DNA of 64,000 nt from CAIXLI01 sp964587125 (GTDB lineage Bacteria > Pseudomonadota > Alphaproteobacteria > UBA9219). The translations under genes were made by a program, and so were the position numbers. Where the stretch lies: positions 27,810 through 91,809 of the forward strand of contig CAZPKC010000009.1 of the NCBI GenBank assembly GCA_964587125.1. The letters are read 5' to 3'. Below, one piece after another: positions 1 through 8,337 of this stretch. The stretch's first letter is position 1. Each line of letters opens with the position of its first letter. The notes below the pieces were generated by a model. It worked only from the letters and a program-made list of their open reading frames with translations, was not told the origin of the DNA and searched no databases.

Positions 1-1
1 C

Positions 2-73
2 TATGAGCGCCTTTTTTCCGGCGAAGCTGTCGGATGCGCCTACGCTGAACTCTATCGAAAGCTTGCGCGATGA
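2..73 (+). CDS. C-terminal end of a probable glycosyltransferase (partial)
   Basis: Only the last 23 codons lie in the window. The frame is open from base 2 to a TGA at 71-73 that shares bases with the ATG of the next gene (ATGA overlap), so it is the end of a translationally coupled gene. The tail, ending in AELYRKLAR, resembles the last helix of GT4-type glycosyltransferases, and the neighbours are surface-sugar genes. The family assignment rests on this short tail and on context; the bulk of the gene lies upstream of the window. Confidence 0.45.
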   Translation, partial: YERLFSGEAVGCAYAELYRKLAR

Positions 74-999
74 AAATATTGGTCACGGGCGCAACGGGAT
101 TTGTGGGAGTGCCTCTTATCGGGGCTTTACGCCAAAAGGGTTATGATGTCGCCGCCAGCGGAATGGAAAAACAATCTATTTTTTCCCCAAACATCGTCTA
201 TTTTCCGATGCCCAACATCGACGCTTCGTCGGATTGGTCGCAAGCGTTGCGTGGCGTCGATGCCGTGATTCACCTCGCCGCGCGCACGCATATCGCCAAA
301 GAAAGAAAAGCGGATGTTCTCTCCTTATACCGCAAGATCAATGCAGACGGCACGCGGCAATTGGCGAAACAAGCTGCGGCGGCTGGCGTCAAACGCTTTA
401 TTTTTCTGAGCTCGATCAAGGTGAACGGCGAAGGCCGCGCGAGGCCTTACGTCGAAACCGACGCGCCCGATCCCAAAGACGCGTACGGCCAAACGAAATA
501 TGAGGCGGAAAATATCTTGCGCAAAATTTCGGCGCAAGGAATGAACGTCATTATTCTGCGCCCGCCTCTTTTGTACGGCAAAAACGCGAAAGGCAATTTC
601 CGCAATTTGGCGCAAGCCGTTTCGACGGGCATTCCCTTGCCTCTTGCAAACATCGCCAACCGCAGAAGCCTTCTTTATCTCGGCAATCTGATCGACGTTA
701 TCCTGCTTTGCCTTGAGAAAAATTTGGAAGGAACGCATCTTTTTCTGGTCAGCGACGGGGAAGATTTATCAACCACCGATCTCGCGCGCGCTATCGCTAA
801 AACTCTGGGCAAACCGGCGCGTTTTTTTCCCGTCCCTGCCTTTGTCCTGCGTCTTTTGGCTCGTCTGATGGGGCGCGCGGACGCTGCAGATAGAATTTTA
901 GGAGATTTGACTATCGATTCATCGCTTGTTCGCCAAGTTCTTGGCTGGACGCCGAAAGCTACCGTCCAACAAGGCATGCGCGATACTTTCTCGTTTTAA
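70..999 (+). CDS. NAD-dependent epimerase/dehydratase (extended SDR)
   Basis: A 309-residue extended short-chain dehydrogenase/reductase, probably acting on a nucleotide-activated sugar in the cytoplasm. The Rossmann glycine motif GATGFVG lies at residues 7-13. The catalytic YxxxK is YGQTK at 139-143, with the partner Ser in the SSIK strand near 114. Length is normal for the UDP-glucose 4-epimerase/dehydratase superfamily. The start overlaps the stop of the upstream glycosyltransferase fragment, which supports the ATG at 70. It is the first of four SDR enzymes in this cluster; the exact sugar cannot be read from sequence. A 4-epimerase, a 4,6-dehydratase and a 4-reductase all remain possible. 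Confidence 0.85.
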   Translation: MKILVTGATGFVGVPLIGALRQKGYDVAASGMEKQSIFSPNIVYFPMPNIDASSDWSQALRGVDAVIHLAARTHIAKERKADVLSLYRKINADGTRQLAKQAAAAGVKRFIFLSSIKVNGEGRARPYVETDAPDPKDAYGQTKYEAENILRKISAQGMNVIILRPPLLYGKNAKGNFRNLAQAVSTGIPLPLANIANRRSLLYLGNLIDVILLCLEKNLEGTHLFLVSDGEDLSTTDLARAIAKTLGKPARFFPVPAFVLRLLARLMGRADAADRILGDLTIDSSLVRQVLGWTPKATVQQGMRDTFSF

Positions 1000-1055
1000 G
1001 TTGATAAATCCTCATATTTTTCTTACCACCGTTGCTGTCTTTCCTCTTATTCGGA

Positions 1056-2270
1056 ATGGAACCTATGGCTTGTCGCGTATGTGATTCAAAAAATCTGGAA
1101 ATGGTTATCGATCTTGGCGAGCAGCCTTGGTGCAACAATTTTCTCAAGAAAGAGGAAATCGGCAAGGAGCCGTTTTATCCCCTTCGCGTCGTCTATTGCC
1201 GCGATTGCGGCACGTCGCAGCTCGACTTCACGGTCAAGAAAGAGATCATGTTCGGCGACCATACCTATCTCTCGGGCGTGACCAAATCTCTTTCGGAGCA
1301 TTTCCGCGTTATCGCGGACGAAGTCGACGCGCGGTTTTTTAAAGGAGTCGCGCATAAATCGGTTCTCGATATCGGCTCCAACGACGGCACGCAGCTTAAG
1401 CACTATCAGGCGTTGGGATATGAGGTTCTGGGCGTGGAATCCTCCAAAACGACCGCAAAAATCGCCAACGACGCGGGGGTTCCGACTTTAAACGCGTTCT
1501 TCAATCAAAGCGTCATGAAGGACATTAGCAAATCCTTCGATGTTTTCAACGCCGCCGGAATTTTCTTCCATCTCGAAGAGCTGCATTCCGTCTGCGAAGC
1601 CATTCGCGAAGGTCTCAAGAAAGACGGCGTGTTCGTCGTTCAATTCCTCTACATGAAAAGCATCATGGAAAATCTGGCCTTCGACCAGATTTATCACGAG
1701 CATCTTCTTTATTACACGCTTCAAACGATCGAAACCCTCTTGGGCCGCCACGGCCTGCAAATGTTTGACGCTTATCTCGCCCCCATCCACGGAGGCTCGG
1801 TCGTCGGCTTTATCGGGCACAAGGGAAAGCGGCCCGCGACGGACCGGCTAAAGCAAATGCGCCGAGAAGAAAAGAATTCCGGCTGCAACACCATTGAAGC
1901 TTATTTCGACTTCGACCGCCGGATCAAAAAAATGAAGGAGGAAAACCTCGCCTATCTTCGCAAGGCCAAATCCTCCGGAAAGCGCATCTATGGCTTCGGC
2001 GCTCCCGTCAAAGGCAATACGATGCTGAATTATTTCGGCGTAGGCCCTGATCTGATCGAATGCCTCGTCGAAAAGAACACTCTGCGGCGCGGGTTATTTT
2101 CGCCTGGAATGCATATTCCGGTCGTCATCGAGAATGAAATCACAAACCTTCCCGACATCTATTACGTTCTCGCGTGGAATTTCAAAAAGGAAATTCTGGC
2201 GAACAACCATGCGCTCATCAAGCAGGGCATAGAGTTTTTCTTCCCCGTCAATCCGAAAGTCAGCGCATGA
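1056..2270 (+). CDS. NovU/TylC3-type sugar C-methyltransferase
   Basis: A SAM-dependent methyltransferase of about 404 residues with the layout of deoxysugar C-methyltransferases. It has an N-terminal zinc-binding region with paired cysteines (CRVC near the start and CRDC about 45 residues later), a central class I SAM domain with VLDIGSNDGTQL, and a C-terminal Rossmann-like domain containing YGFGAPVKGNTML. Known members methylate C3 of a 4-keto-6-deoxy NDP-sugar, so a branched sugar is possible. The frame is open from a TTG at 1032; ATG at 1056 or 1065 fits better, as the cysteine motif begins at once, but no strong ribosome site decides between them. It ends in an ATGA overlap with the next epimerase. 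Confidence 0.82.
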   Translation: MEPMACRVCDSKNLEMVIDLGEQPWCNNFLKKEEIGKEPFYPLRVVYCRDCGTSQLDFTVKKEIMFGDHTYLSGVTKSLSEHFRVIADEVDARFFKGVAHKSVLDIGSNDGTQLKHYQALGYEVLGVESSKTTAKIANDAGVPTLNAFFNQSVMKDISKSFDVFNAAGIFFHLEELHSVCEAIREGLKKDGVFVVQFLYMKSIMENLAFDQIYHEHLLYYTLQTIETLLGRHGLQMFDAYLAPIHGGSVVGFIGHKGKRPATDRLKQMRREEKNSGCNTIEAYFDFDRRIKKMKEENLAYLRKAKSSGKRIYGFGAPVKGNTMLNYFGVGPDLIECLVEKNTLRRGLFSPGMHIPVVIENEITNLPDIYYVLAWNFKKEILANNHALIKQGIEFFFPVNPKVSA

Positions 2271-3178
2271 GAATTCTCGTCACGGGAAGCTCCGGATTTC
2301 TTGGCACGGCCCTCTGCCCGAGGCTGGAGAAGGACGCGCACGATTTAACGAAATTGACTTCGCGTACCTGCGACTTGCGCAAAGCCGACAGCCTCGACGC
2401 CTTAGGAGACGCAAAATACGATCAGATCATTCATCTTGCGGCGTGGACCCAAGCGGGCGATTTTTGTCTGACCCACGCTGGCGAGCAATGGATTATCAAC
2501 CAGCAGATCAACACGAATGTGCTTGCGTGGTGGGCGGCAAAGCAACCCAAAGCCAAGCTTGTTTTCATGGGAACCAGCTGCGCCTACGCGCCCGATGCCC
2601 TCCTGATCGAATCCAACTTTATGAACGGCGAGCCTATCGATAGCCTCTATACCTATGCGATGACGAAAAGGATGCTGTATCAAGGAGCGCGGGCCCTCCA
2701 TAAGCAATTCGGGTTATGTTATCTCTGCGTCGTTCCGTCGACGCTTTACGGCCCCGGCTATCATACCGATGGGCGGCAGCTGCATTTTATCTTCGATCTG
2801 ATCCGCAAGATTATCCGCGGCAAGGAATTCAATGAGCCCGTCGTTCTGTGGGGCGACGGCGCCCAAAAGCGCGAAATCGTCTATACCGACGATTTCATAA
2901 ACATCCTTTTGAAACTGAACGGCCGCTACAAGAATGATATTTTCAACATCGGCGCGAGCGAAGAACATACGATCCGTGAATTTGCCGAAACGATATGCAA
3001 AATCGTGGGTTACGATCCGGCGAAAATCGCTTATGACACGAGCCGGTACGTCGGGGCAAAATCGAAAATCCTCGACACGAAAAAGACGAAAGAAGCCCTT
3101 GGAAGCTACCCCCTCACCCCGCTGCATGAAGGCTTGCAAAAAACCATTGAATGGTTTTATTCGGCCAAGGCGTTTTAA
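2267..3178 (+). CDS. NAD-dependent epimerase/dehydratase (extended SDR)
   Basis: A 303-residue extended SDR starting at the ATG that overlaps the stop of the C-methyltransferase; the frame is open further upstream, but only this start leaves the GSSGFLG nucleotide-binding loop at the N-terminus. The catalytic motif is YAMTK with a preceding GTSCAYAP segment, reminiscent of GDP-fucose synthase and related 4-reductases or epimerases. Tight coupling with the methyltransferase suggests both act on the same NDP-sugar. An AAGGCGTT/AACGCCTT palindrome spans the stop codon (3167-3184) but is not followed by a U-run, so it is at most a weak terminator. Confidence 0.82.
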   Translation: MRILVTGSSGFLGTALCPRLEKDAHDLTKLTSRTCDLRKADSLDALGDAKYDQIIHLAAWTQAGDFCLTHAGEQWIINQQINTNVLAWWAAKQPKAKLVFMGTSCAYAPDALLIESNFMNGEPIDSLYTYAMTKRMLYQGARALHKQFGLCYLCVVPSTLYGPGYHTDGRQLHFIFDLIRKIIRGKEFNEPVVLWGDGAQKREIVYTDDFINILLKLNGRYKNDIFNIGASEEHTIREFAETICKIVGYDPAKIAYDTSRYVGAKSKILDTKKTKEALGSYPLTPLHEGLQKTIEWFYSAKAF

Positions 3179-3285
3179 CGCCTTTCAATACCCCGCTTTT
3201 CCAAAACTTTTTTCGTTTCTTGACGTTTTTTTCATGATATATCCTTTTTGTGTCGTTTTTCCCCTGAAAGTTCCGTCGGTTTTCT

Positions 3286-4089
3286 ATGGAAGAGATTGCC
3301 CGTCAAACGCGTTTGAACATCGTTAAAGCCGCCAGAAGCGTGGGGAGCGTGCATTTTGGCGGATGTTTTTCGGTAACCGAGATATTGGCTGCCTATTACA
3401 GCCCCGTCATCAATAAAGAGATGACCTTTGCGCAATTTATCAAAAACAACACGCTGGTTCTCAGCAAGGGACATTGTGGGCTTGCCGTTTATGCGTTGCT
3501 TAACGCCATCGGCGCGGTATCGAATAAACAAATGGCGGCTTACTGCAAAGACGATGGCGCGTTTATGGGACACATCAGGCGGAATGCTGCACTTGGCATC
3601 GGCTGGTCGACCGGCTCGCTTGGCCACGGACTTTCGATCAGTCTCGGGCTTTCCGGCGCTTTAAAATATGCCGGAAAAACAGGACGCGTGACGTGCGTGC
3701 TTGGCGACGGCGAAATGAACGAGGGCTCGAATTGGGAAGCCTTGCTGCATTTGAGCCATGACGATAGTTTTCCATTAACCATCGTTCTGGATAACAACAA
3801 ATTTTGCTCGCTCGGCGCCACTCAGGACATCCGGCCGCTTGAGCCGATTCAGGCAAAAATCAGCGATTTCGGAATCCCTTGCGTTTCGGTGGACGGGCAC
3901 GATGTGCAAGCGCTGCGTCGTGCAATGGATGAAGGCGAACGCGCCAATCGGACGTTATTTATCAATGCGAATACCCTAAAAGGCAAAGGAATCAGCTTTA
4001 CCGAAGGGGTTTCGGCGTGGCATGCCAAACGCCCCTCCGAAGAGGAACTTCAGCGCATGGAAACGGAACTGTCGGCAGGAACATCGTGA
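3286..4089 (+). CDS. Transketolase-like, N-terminal (TPP pyrophosphate-binding) subunit
   Basis: A 267-residue protein matching only the first half of transketolase, as in split two-subunit transketolases. It carries the thiamine-diphosphate/metal motif: GDGEMNEGSNWEAL, then the paired Asn in LDNNKFCSLG. A Lys-Gly-His segment (LSKGHCGLAVYA) and a glycine-rich loop with His (GSLGHGLS) are also present. The second half is the next gene, whose GTG overlaps this stop. Split transketolases inside sugar clusters transfer two-carbon ketol units. Because a full-length housekeeping transketolase lies at 48491-50509, this copy is probably dedicated to the surface sugar. The ribosome site before the ATG is weak. 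Confidence 0.85.
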   Translation: MEEIARQTRLNIVKAARSVGSVHFGGCFSVTEILAAYYSPVINKEMTFAQFIKNNTLVLSKGHCGLAVYALLNAIGAVSNKQMAAYCKDDGAFMGHIRRNAALGIGWSTGSLGHGLSISLGLSGALKYAGKTGRVTCVLGDGEMNEGSNWEALLHLSHDDSFPLTIVLDNNKFCSLGATQDIRPLEPIQAKISDFGIPCVSVDGHDVQALRRAMDEGERANRTLFINANTLKGKGISFTEGVSAWHAKRPSEEELQRMETELSAGTS

Positions 4090-5006
4090 GAATAGCACTC
4101 GGGGCCACACTCGTAAATTGTTTCCGGAAAAACCGAAACCATCATTTGTTTTGCGGCGATATCGGGTACGGCATATTCGACGGCCTTTGCGCCGCAGTAC
4201 CGGACCAGTTCCATAACTTCGGCATCAGCGAACAGCACATGGTGTCCTATGCGGCGGCGTTTTCATCGGCGCTTAAGGCCACCAGTATGGTTTATACCAT
4301 CAATCCGTTTCTTACCTCGCGGGTGCACGACCAATTGCGCGTGGATGTGGCTTACGCCAACTCGCCGCTCATCGTTTGCAGCGTCGGCGGAGGTTTCGCC
4401 TACGATACGCTCGGTTTTTCGCACTTCGGCATCGAGGATTTGGCGCTTTTGAATGTCCTGCCGAATTTTCACGTTTACACGCCAAGCGACGCAAGCGACG
4501 TCATCGACATTACCACCGCATTATTTGCGAACGATGTTTTGCCCGCTCCGTGTTATCTGCGCTTGCAGAAAGGCGGGGAGAGAAAATTATCGGCCGATTT
4601 CCCGGACTTTACGCATCATGGCAGTTTTAAACGCTGGGCCGGAACCGACGTTGAAATCATTACCCACGGCGCGATTACCGAGGAAGCGCTCGAAGCGAGA
4701 AAGACCTTAAAAGGACGCGTTTCCGTGGCCGTCCGCGCGGTTCTGGATTGGCATCGTTATCTTTCCGAAGATACAATGCCGACGCTGGAGAGAGTCGTCT
4801 TTCTGGAGGAAAACCGCCAAGTCGGGTCGCTGGCGAACGAAGTCATCAGCGCCGCGATAAAACGCTCGCAAAAGCTGCCGAAGATAAATATCAAGTGTAT
4901 CACGCAGGCGGAATTCGAAACCACGGTGCTGCGCCCTTCGGCGCTTAAGATGAATGGGCTGGACGCAAAATCGATCGAGCAAACCGTCAAGGAGATGTGC
5001 GGATGA
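4086..5006 (+). CDS. Transketolase-like, C-terminal (pyrimidine-binding) subunit
   Basis: A 306-residue partner of the preceding gene, with the transketolase pyrimidine-binding and C-terminal domains. FGISEQHMVSYAAAFS holds the Glu that activates the thiamine ring. The frame is open upstream to 4017, but the GTG at 4086 overlaps the upstream stop (GTGA) and puts the first strand (RIALGATLVNCF) at the N-terminus, so GTG is preferred. The two subunits should form one active site at their interface. The gene ends in an ATGA overlap with the SIS isomerase, suggesting that the ketose phosphate made here passes to it. Confidence 0.83.
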   Translation: MRIALGATLVNCFRKNRNHHLFCGDIGYGIFDGLCAAVPDQFHNFGISEQHMVSYAAAFSSALKATSMVYTINPFLTSRVHDQLRVDVAYANSPLIVCSVGGGFAYDTLGFSHFGIEDLALLNVLPNFHVYTPSDASDVIDITTALFANDVLPAPCYLRLQKGGERKLSADFPDFTHHGSFKRWAGTDVEIITHGAITEEALEARKTLKGRVSVAVRAVLDWHRYLSEDTMPTLERVVFLEENRQVGSLANEVISAAIKRSQKLPKINIKCITQAEFETTVLRPSALKMNGLDAKSIEQTVKEMCG

Positions 5007-5566
5007 CGACGAAAAGCATGAAAAAATATTTGGATTCATGGAAATCCATCGACCTCCAGAAGGCTTTGCTGGTTTGGGGCGGATTGCTCAAAAAAGCGAT
5101 GCAAGACGCAAAAAGCAAGGGCGGAGTCGTGTACATTTGCGGCAACGGCGGCAGCGCGGCTAATGCCGTGCATATTGCGAACGATTTTATTTATGGCAGC
5201 GGCGATCCACGTCGCCGCTTCGATATCGAAGCCCTGCCCGCGAATAATTCCGTGCTCACTTGCCTCGCAAATGACCTGGGTTATGACAAGATTTTTTCCT
5301 ACCAAATCGAAAACAAGGCAAAGCCCAACGATCTGCTCATCGTGCTTAGCGGCAGCGGCAATTCGCCCAATATCATCAAGGCTCTGGAGGCCGGAAAAGC
5401 GAAAGGCGTCACGACGCTCGGCATGCTTGGATATGACGGAGGCAAGGCAAAAGGCATGGTGGATATTCTCCTTCATGCCGAGGTGAACGACATGCAAGTG
5501 GCGGAAGATTTACAGATTATGATCGCCCATGCCGCCGTGCGCATGATGGACGAAGACGCCGAATAA
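5003..5566 (+). CDS. GmhA-like SIS-domain sugar phosphate isomerase
   Basis: A 187-residue SIS-domain protein resembling sedoheptulose-7-phosphate isomerase (GmhA). It has the phosphate-binding GNGGSAANAVHIANDF and a second SIS motif, LSGSGNSPNIIKA. GmhA converts sedoheptulose 7-phosphate to D-glycero-heptose 7-phosphate, the first step of heptose biosynthesis. The ATG at 5003 overlaps the transketolase stop and has GGAG eight bases upstream; a GTG at 4997 is in frame but less likely. Its place directly after a transketolase pair, which can make sedoheptulose 7-phosphate, supports a heptose-like pathway, though another ketose phosphate is possible. Confidence 0.82.
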   Translation: MTTKSMKKYLDSWKSIDLQKALLVWGGLLKKAMQDAKSKGGVVYICGNGGSAANAVHIANDFIYGSGDPRRRFDIEALPANNSVLTCLANDLGYDKIFSYQIENKAKPNDLLIVLSGSGNSPNIIKALEAGKAKGVTTLGMLGYDGGKAKGMVDILLHAEVNDMQVAEDLQIMIAHAAVRMMDEDAE

Positions 5567-5590
5567 CTCCCCTAAGGGAAGGATGAGTTT

Positions 5591-6706
5591 ATGACAAAAA
5601 AAGTCGCCATTATCGGCGCAGGAACGGCGGGTTGCGCGGCGGCCCATCAGTTCCGGCGGCTTGGCGGGTGGGAGATCGAAGTCTTTGAAGCCGGCGGCCA
5701 GATGGGAGCCGGGGTGCGCACGCACTTCAAAGGCGGACATCCTTTCACCTTCGGTCCGCGTCACTTTCTGACGAAGAACCAAAAAGTATTCGATTACCTG
5801 GATTCGATTATACCGCTCCGGAGACTCAAGCATCGTTTTTTGACTTATCTGGAGGAAGAAGCGGATTTCTTCAATTACCCCATCAATGCGGGCGATATTC
5901 CGCGGATGAAGCGCGGCAAGGAAATTCAGGCGCAGCTCGACGCCGTCGAAGGCGCTGAAATCTCCGAGCCGAGAAATTTCGAGGAGTATTGGATTTCAAA
6001 GATCGGAACGATTCTCTATTCGAAATTTATCGACGTTTATTCAAAAAAAATGTGGCAGTTGGACGACAACAAGCAGATCGACACCTTCAACTGGTCGCCC
6101 AAAGGAACGCCTATAAAAAAAGACTCGTCGCACGCATGGAGCGAGGCTATTTCAGCCTATCCTATCGCCTTAAACGGCTATAATGACTTCTTCGATAAGG
6201 TTCTCGATTTTGCGACCGTTCGTTTTCATTGTCCGATCGACGAAATTCGCCCACAGACCTGCGAAGTCGTCAACAAGGGCGCGGCGAAGAAATACGATAA
6301 AATCGTCAACACGGTCGCCCTGAATGACGTGATAAAAGAAGATTTGGGCGCATTGCCATTCGTGGGACGCGATCTGACCACGGTGATTTTGCCGATCGAG
6401 CAGGCCTTTCCGGAAGACGTGTTTTTCCTGTATTATGCGAACGCCGAACCGTATACGCGCATCGTTGAATACAAAAAACTTTCCGGCTATCAAGCTTCAA
6501 CCACTTTACTTGGGATCGAAACGCCTTCAAATCATGGCAAACACTATCCGCTTCCGATCAAGAAATTTCGCGCCCTTCACGAGGAATACGCCAAACGCTT
6601 GGGTTCAAACGTGTATTCCATAGGCCGGGCTGGCAAATACGACTATCAGGTCGATATCGACGATTGCATTGAGCAGGCTCTTTCGATCTATGAGGAACTG
6701 AAATGA
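5591..6706 (+). CDS. UDP-galactopyranose-mutase-like flavoprotein
   Basis: A 371-residue FAD protein with the N-terminal dinucleotide-binding motif GAGTAGCAAAHQF, a following acidic residue (EVFEAGG) and the sequence GGHPFTFGPRHF. The last corresponds to the His/Gly-rich active-site loop of UDP-galactopyranose mutase. Family members contract pyranose to furanose NDP-sugars through a flavin-sugar adduct. AAGGGAAGGATG just upstream is a good ribosome site. The stop overlaps the ATG of the following methyltransferase. The sequence is divergent enough that the substrate may be a different NDP-sugar; canonical active-site arginines could not be placed with certainty. Confidence 0.75.
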   Translation: MTKKVAIIGAGTAGCAAAHQFRRLGGWEIEVFEAGGQMGAGVRTHFKGGHPFTFGPRHFLTKNQKVFDYLDSIIPLRRLKHRFLTYLEEEADFFNYPINAGDIPRMKRGKEIQAQLDAVEGAEISEPRNFEEYWISKIGTILYSKFIDVYSKKMWQLDDNKQIDTFNWSPKGTPIKKDSSHAWSEAISAYPIALNGYNDFFDKVLDFATVRFHCPIDEIRPQTCEVVNKGAAKKYDKIVNTVALNDVIKEDLGALPFVGRDLTTVILPIEQAFPEDVFFLYYANAEPYTRIVEYKKLSGYQASTTLLGIETPSNHGKHYPLPIKKFRALHEEYAKRLGSNVYSIGRAGKYDYQVDIDDCIEQALSIYEELK

Positions 6707-7362
6707 TCAATACGTTTTTAATGCGCAAGTACCCGAAGACGGCGCGCGCGGAGATTACCTCGCAGCGCGTGAAAGTGACGCAAGGTGACCGCGAGAAAGC
6801 CCGGCGTTTCGACAAGACCTATTTCGACACGGACAGGCGTTTTGGATACGGCGGCTACCACTATAACCCCAAATTTTTTACCGAAGTCGTCAAAGACTTC
6901 ATTTATTATTATGACCTGAAGCCCGGCGCAAAAATTTTGGACGTCGGTTGCGGCAAGGGTTTTATGTTGCATGATTTTAAGCAAGTCCTGCCCTCGCTTG
7001 AAGTCGCCGGCATCGATATTTCGGATTACGCGCTCTCGAACGCAATGCCGGACGTCGCGCCTTTTCTCCAAAAAGCCTGCTGCTCCAAATTGCCGTTCGC
7101 CGACAAAAGCTTCGATCTGGTAATTGCGATCTCATCGATACACAATCTCGATCTTGAGGGCGTGCGCCAATCGCTCAAGGAAATAATCCGCGTATCGAAG
7201 GGAAACATGTTCGTCAAGGTGAACGGTTATAAAAACCTGAAAGAACGCGAAGCTCTTGAGGGCTGGAATCTCGTGGCTAAAACCATTCTGCGCGAATCCG
7301 AATGGGAAGAGCTTTTCGCGGAGATCGGCTACGAAGGCGATTATGATTTTTTCAAAACCTGA
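6703..7362 (+). CDS. Class I SAM-dependent methyltransferase
   Basis: A 219-residue methyltransferase with motif I LDVGCGKGFMLHDF at roughly residue 80 and the motif II/III region SFDLVIAISSIHNLD. This is a Methyltransf_11-type fold with a roughly 70-residue N-terminal extension. It is translationally coupled (ATGA) to the UDP-galactopyranose-mutase-like gene and followed after 30 bases by another epimerase. It probably O- or N-methylates a sugar or an intermediate of this cluster; the acceptor is unknown. Confidence 0.8.
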   Translation: MINTFLMRKYPKTARAEITSQRVKVTQGDREKARRFDKTYFDTDRRFGYGGYHYNPKFFTEVVKDFIYYYDLKPGAKILDVGCGKGFMLHDFKQVLPSLEVAGIDISDYALSNAMPDVAPFLQKACCSKLPFADKSFDLVIAISSIHNLDLEGVRQSLKEIIRVSKGNMFVKVNGYKNLKEREALEGWNLVAKTILRESEWEELFAEIGYEGDYDFFKT

Positions 7363-7392
7363 TACATTCGGACGCATGAGAGGAAAGACGCG

Positions 7393-8337
7393 ATGAATAT
7401 TCTCGTAACGGGCAGCGACGGCTATATCGGCAGCGGCTTGGTCAGAAAACTGATTGCGGAAGGGCATAAGGTTTTCTGCGTCGATAAAAAGATTTTCTAT
7501 AATCTTGAACAGGACGGCGTTTCAGGCTTTGTTCGCCCTTGCGACGACATCAAGGACGTCACGATCGAGCAGTTAAAACCCATTCAGCATATTATTCATC
7601 TGGCCGCCATCAGCAACGACCCAGCCGCCGAATTAGACGCGCGTTTAACATGGGAAACCAACGTCCTTTACACGCTTTTTCTCATCGACAAAGCGGTCAA
7701 AGCCGGCGTGCCTCAATTCACCTATGCGTCGTCCGGCTCCGTCTACGGTCTGAAAGAGGAAGCGCGCGTCACGGAGGATTTAGAACTCGTGCCGTTGACG
7801 GATTATAATAAATCCAAGATGTGCGCGGAACGCGTTTTACTGAGCTACAAGGACCGCATCGGTCTCACGATTGTCCGCCCCGCGACCGTTTGCGGCGTGT
7901 CGGCGCGGCAACGGCTCGATGTGGTGGTGAACATCCTGACGTCGCAAGCGTTAAAAAACAAAATCATAAAGTTGTTCGGCGGAGACCAAGTTCGTCCACA
8001 CATCCATATGAGCGATATGCATCGCGTGTATCTTGAGATCGTCAAGAATCCGTCTTCTTATCAAGGCGTATTCAACGCCGGCTTCGAGAATCTGACGAAT
8101 AAAACTCTGGCAAAACTCATCGCGCAGTCAACGGGCGCGACGATCGAAACGACGACGTCGAATGACAACCGTAGTTACCGGCTTTGCAGCGACAAGTTGC
8201 TTGCGGCAGGATTTTCGCCGAAACATTCCGTGGATGAAGCGGTCAACGACTTGACGAACGCCTTTAAAAAAGGCGCGCTAAAGGACGGTCCCGAAACCCA
8301 ATCCGTGCAATGGCTAAAGAAGTATTATGGGAAATAG
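7393..8337 (+). CDS. NAD-dependent epimerase/dehydratase (extended SDR)
   Basis: A 314-residue extended SDR with GSDGYIGSG at residues 7-15, the SSGSVYG serine segment and YNKSK as the catalytic YxxxK. The pattern (YASSGSVYG ... LTDYNKSKMCAE) resembles NDP-sugar 4-epimerases and 4,6-dehydratase relatives. AGAGGAAAG upstream of the ATG is a strong ribosome site. It overlaps the next gene by 11 bases. The reaction is not specified by the sequence. HldD-like epimerisation of an ADP-heptose-type sugar would suit the heptose-type genes nearby, but that is inference. Confidence 0.82.
   Translation: MNILVTGSDGYIGSGLVRKLIAEGHKVFCVDKKIFYNLEQDGVSGFVRPCDDIKDVTIEQLKPIQHIIHLAAISNDPAAELDARLTWETNVLYTLFLIDKAVKAGVPQFTYASSGSVYGLKEEARVTEDLELVPLTDYNKSKMCAERVLLSYKDRIGLTIVRPATVCGVSARQRLDVVVNILTSQALKNKIIKLFGGDQVRPHIHMSDMHRVYLEIVKNPSSYQGVFNAGFENLTNKTLAKLIAQSTGATIETTTSNDNRSYRLCSDKLLAAGFSPKHSVDEAVNDLTNAFKKGALKDGPETQSVQWLKKYYGK

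Noticed and set aside
3220..3243. TTGACG followed by TATATC before the split transketolase
   Set aside because: The spacer is only 12 bases, too short for a sigma-70 promoter.
4017..4085. Extended N-terminus for the C-terminal transketolase subunit
   Set aside because: It would overlap the N-terminal subunit by over 70 bases; the GTG overlap start matches the coupling style of the whole cluster.
3286..5006. Frameshifted single transketolase gene
   Set aside because: The two halves are joined by a clean GTGA overlap with conserved domain borders, as in known two-subunit transketolases, so a frameshift is not needed.
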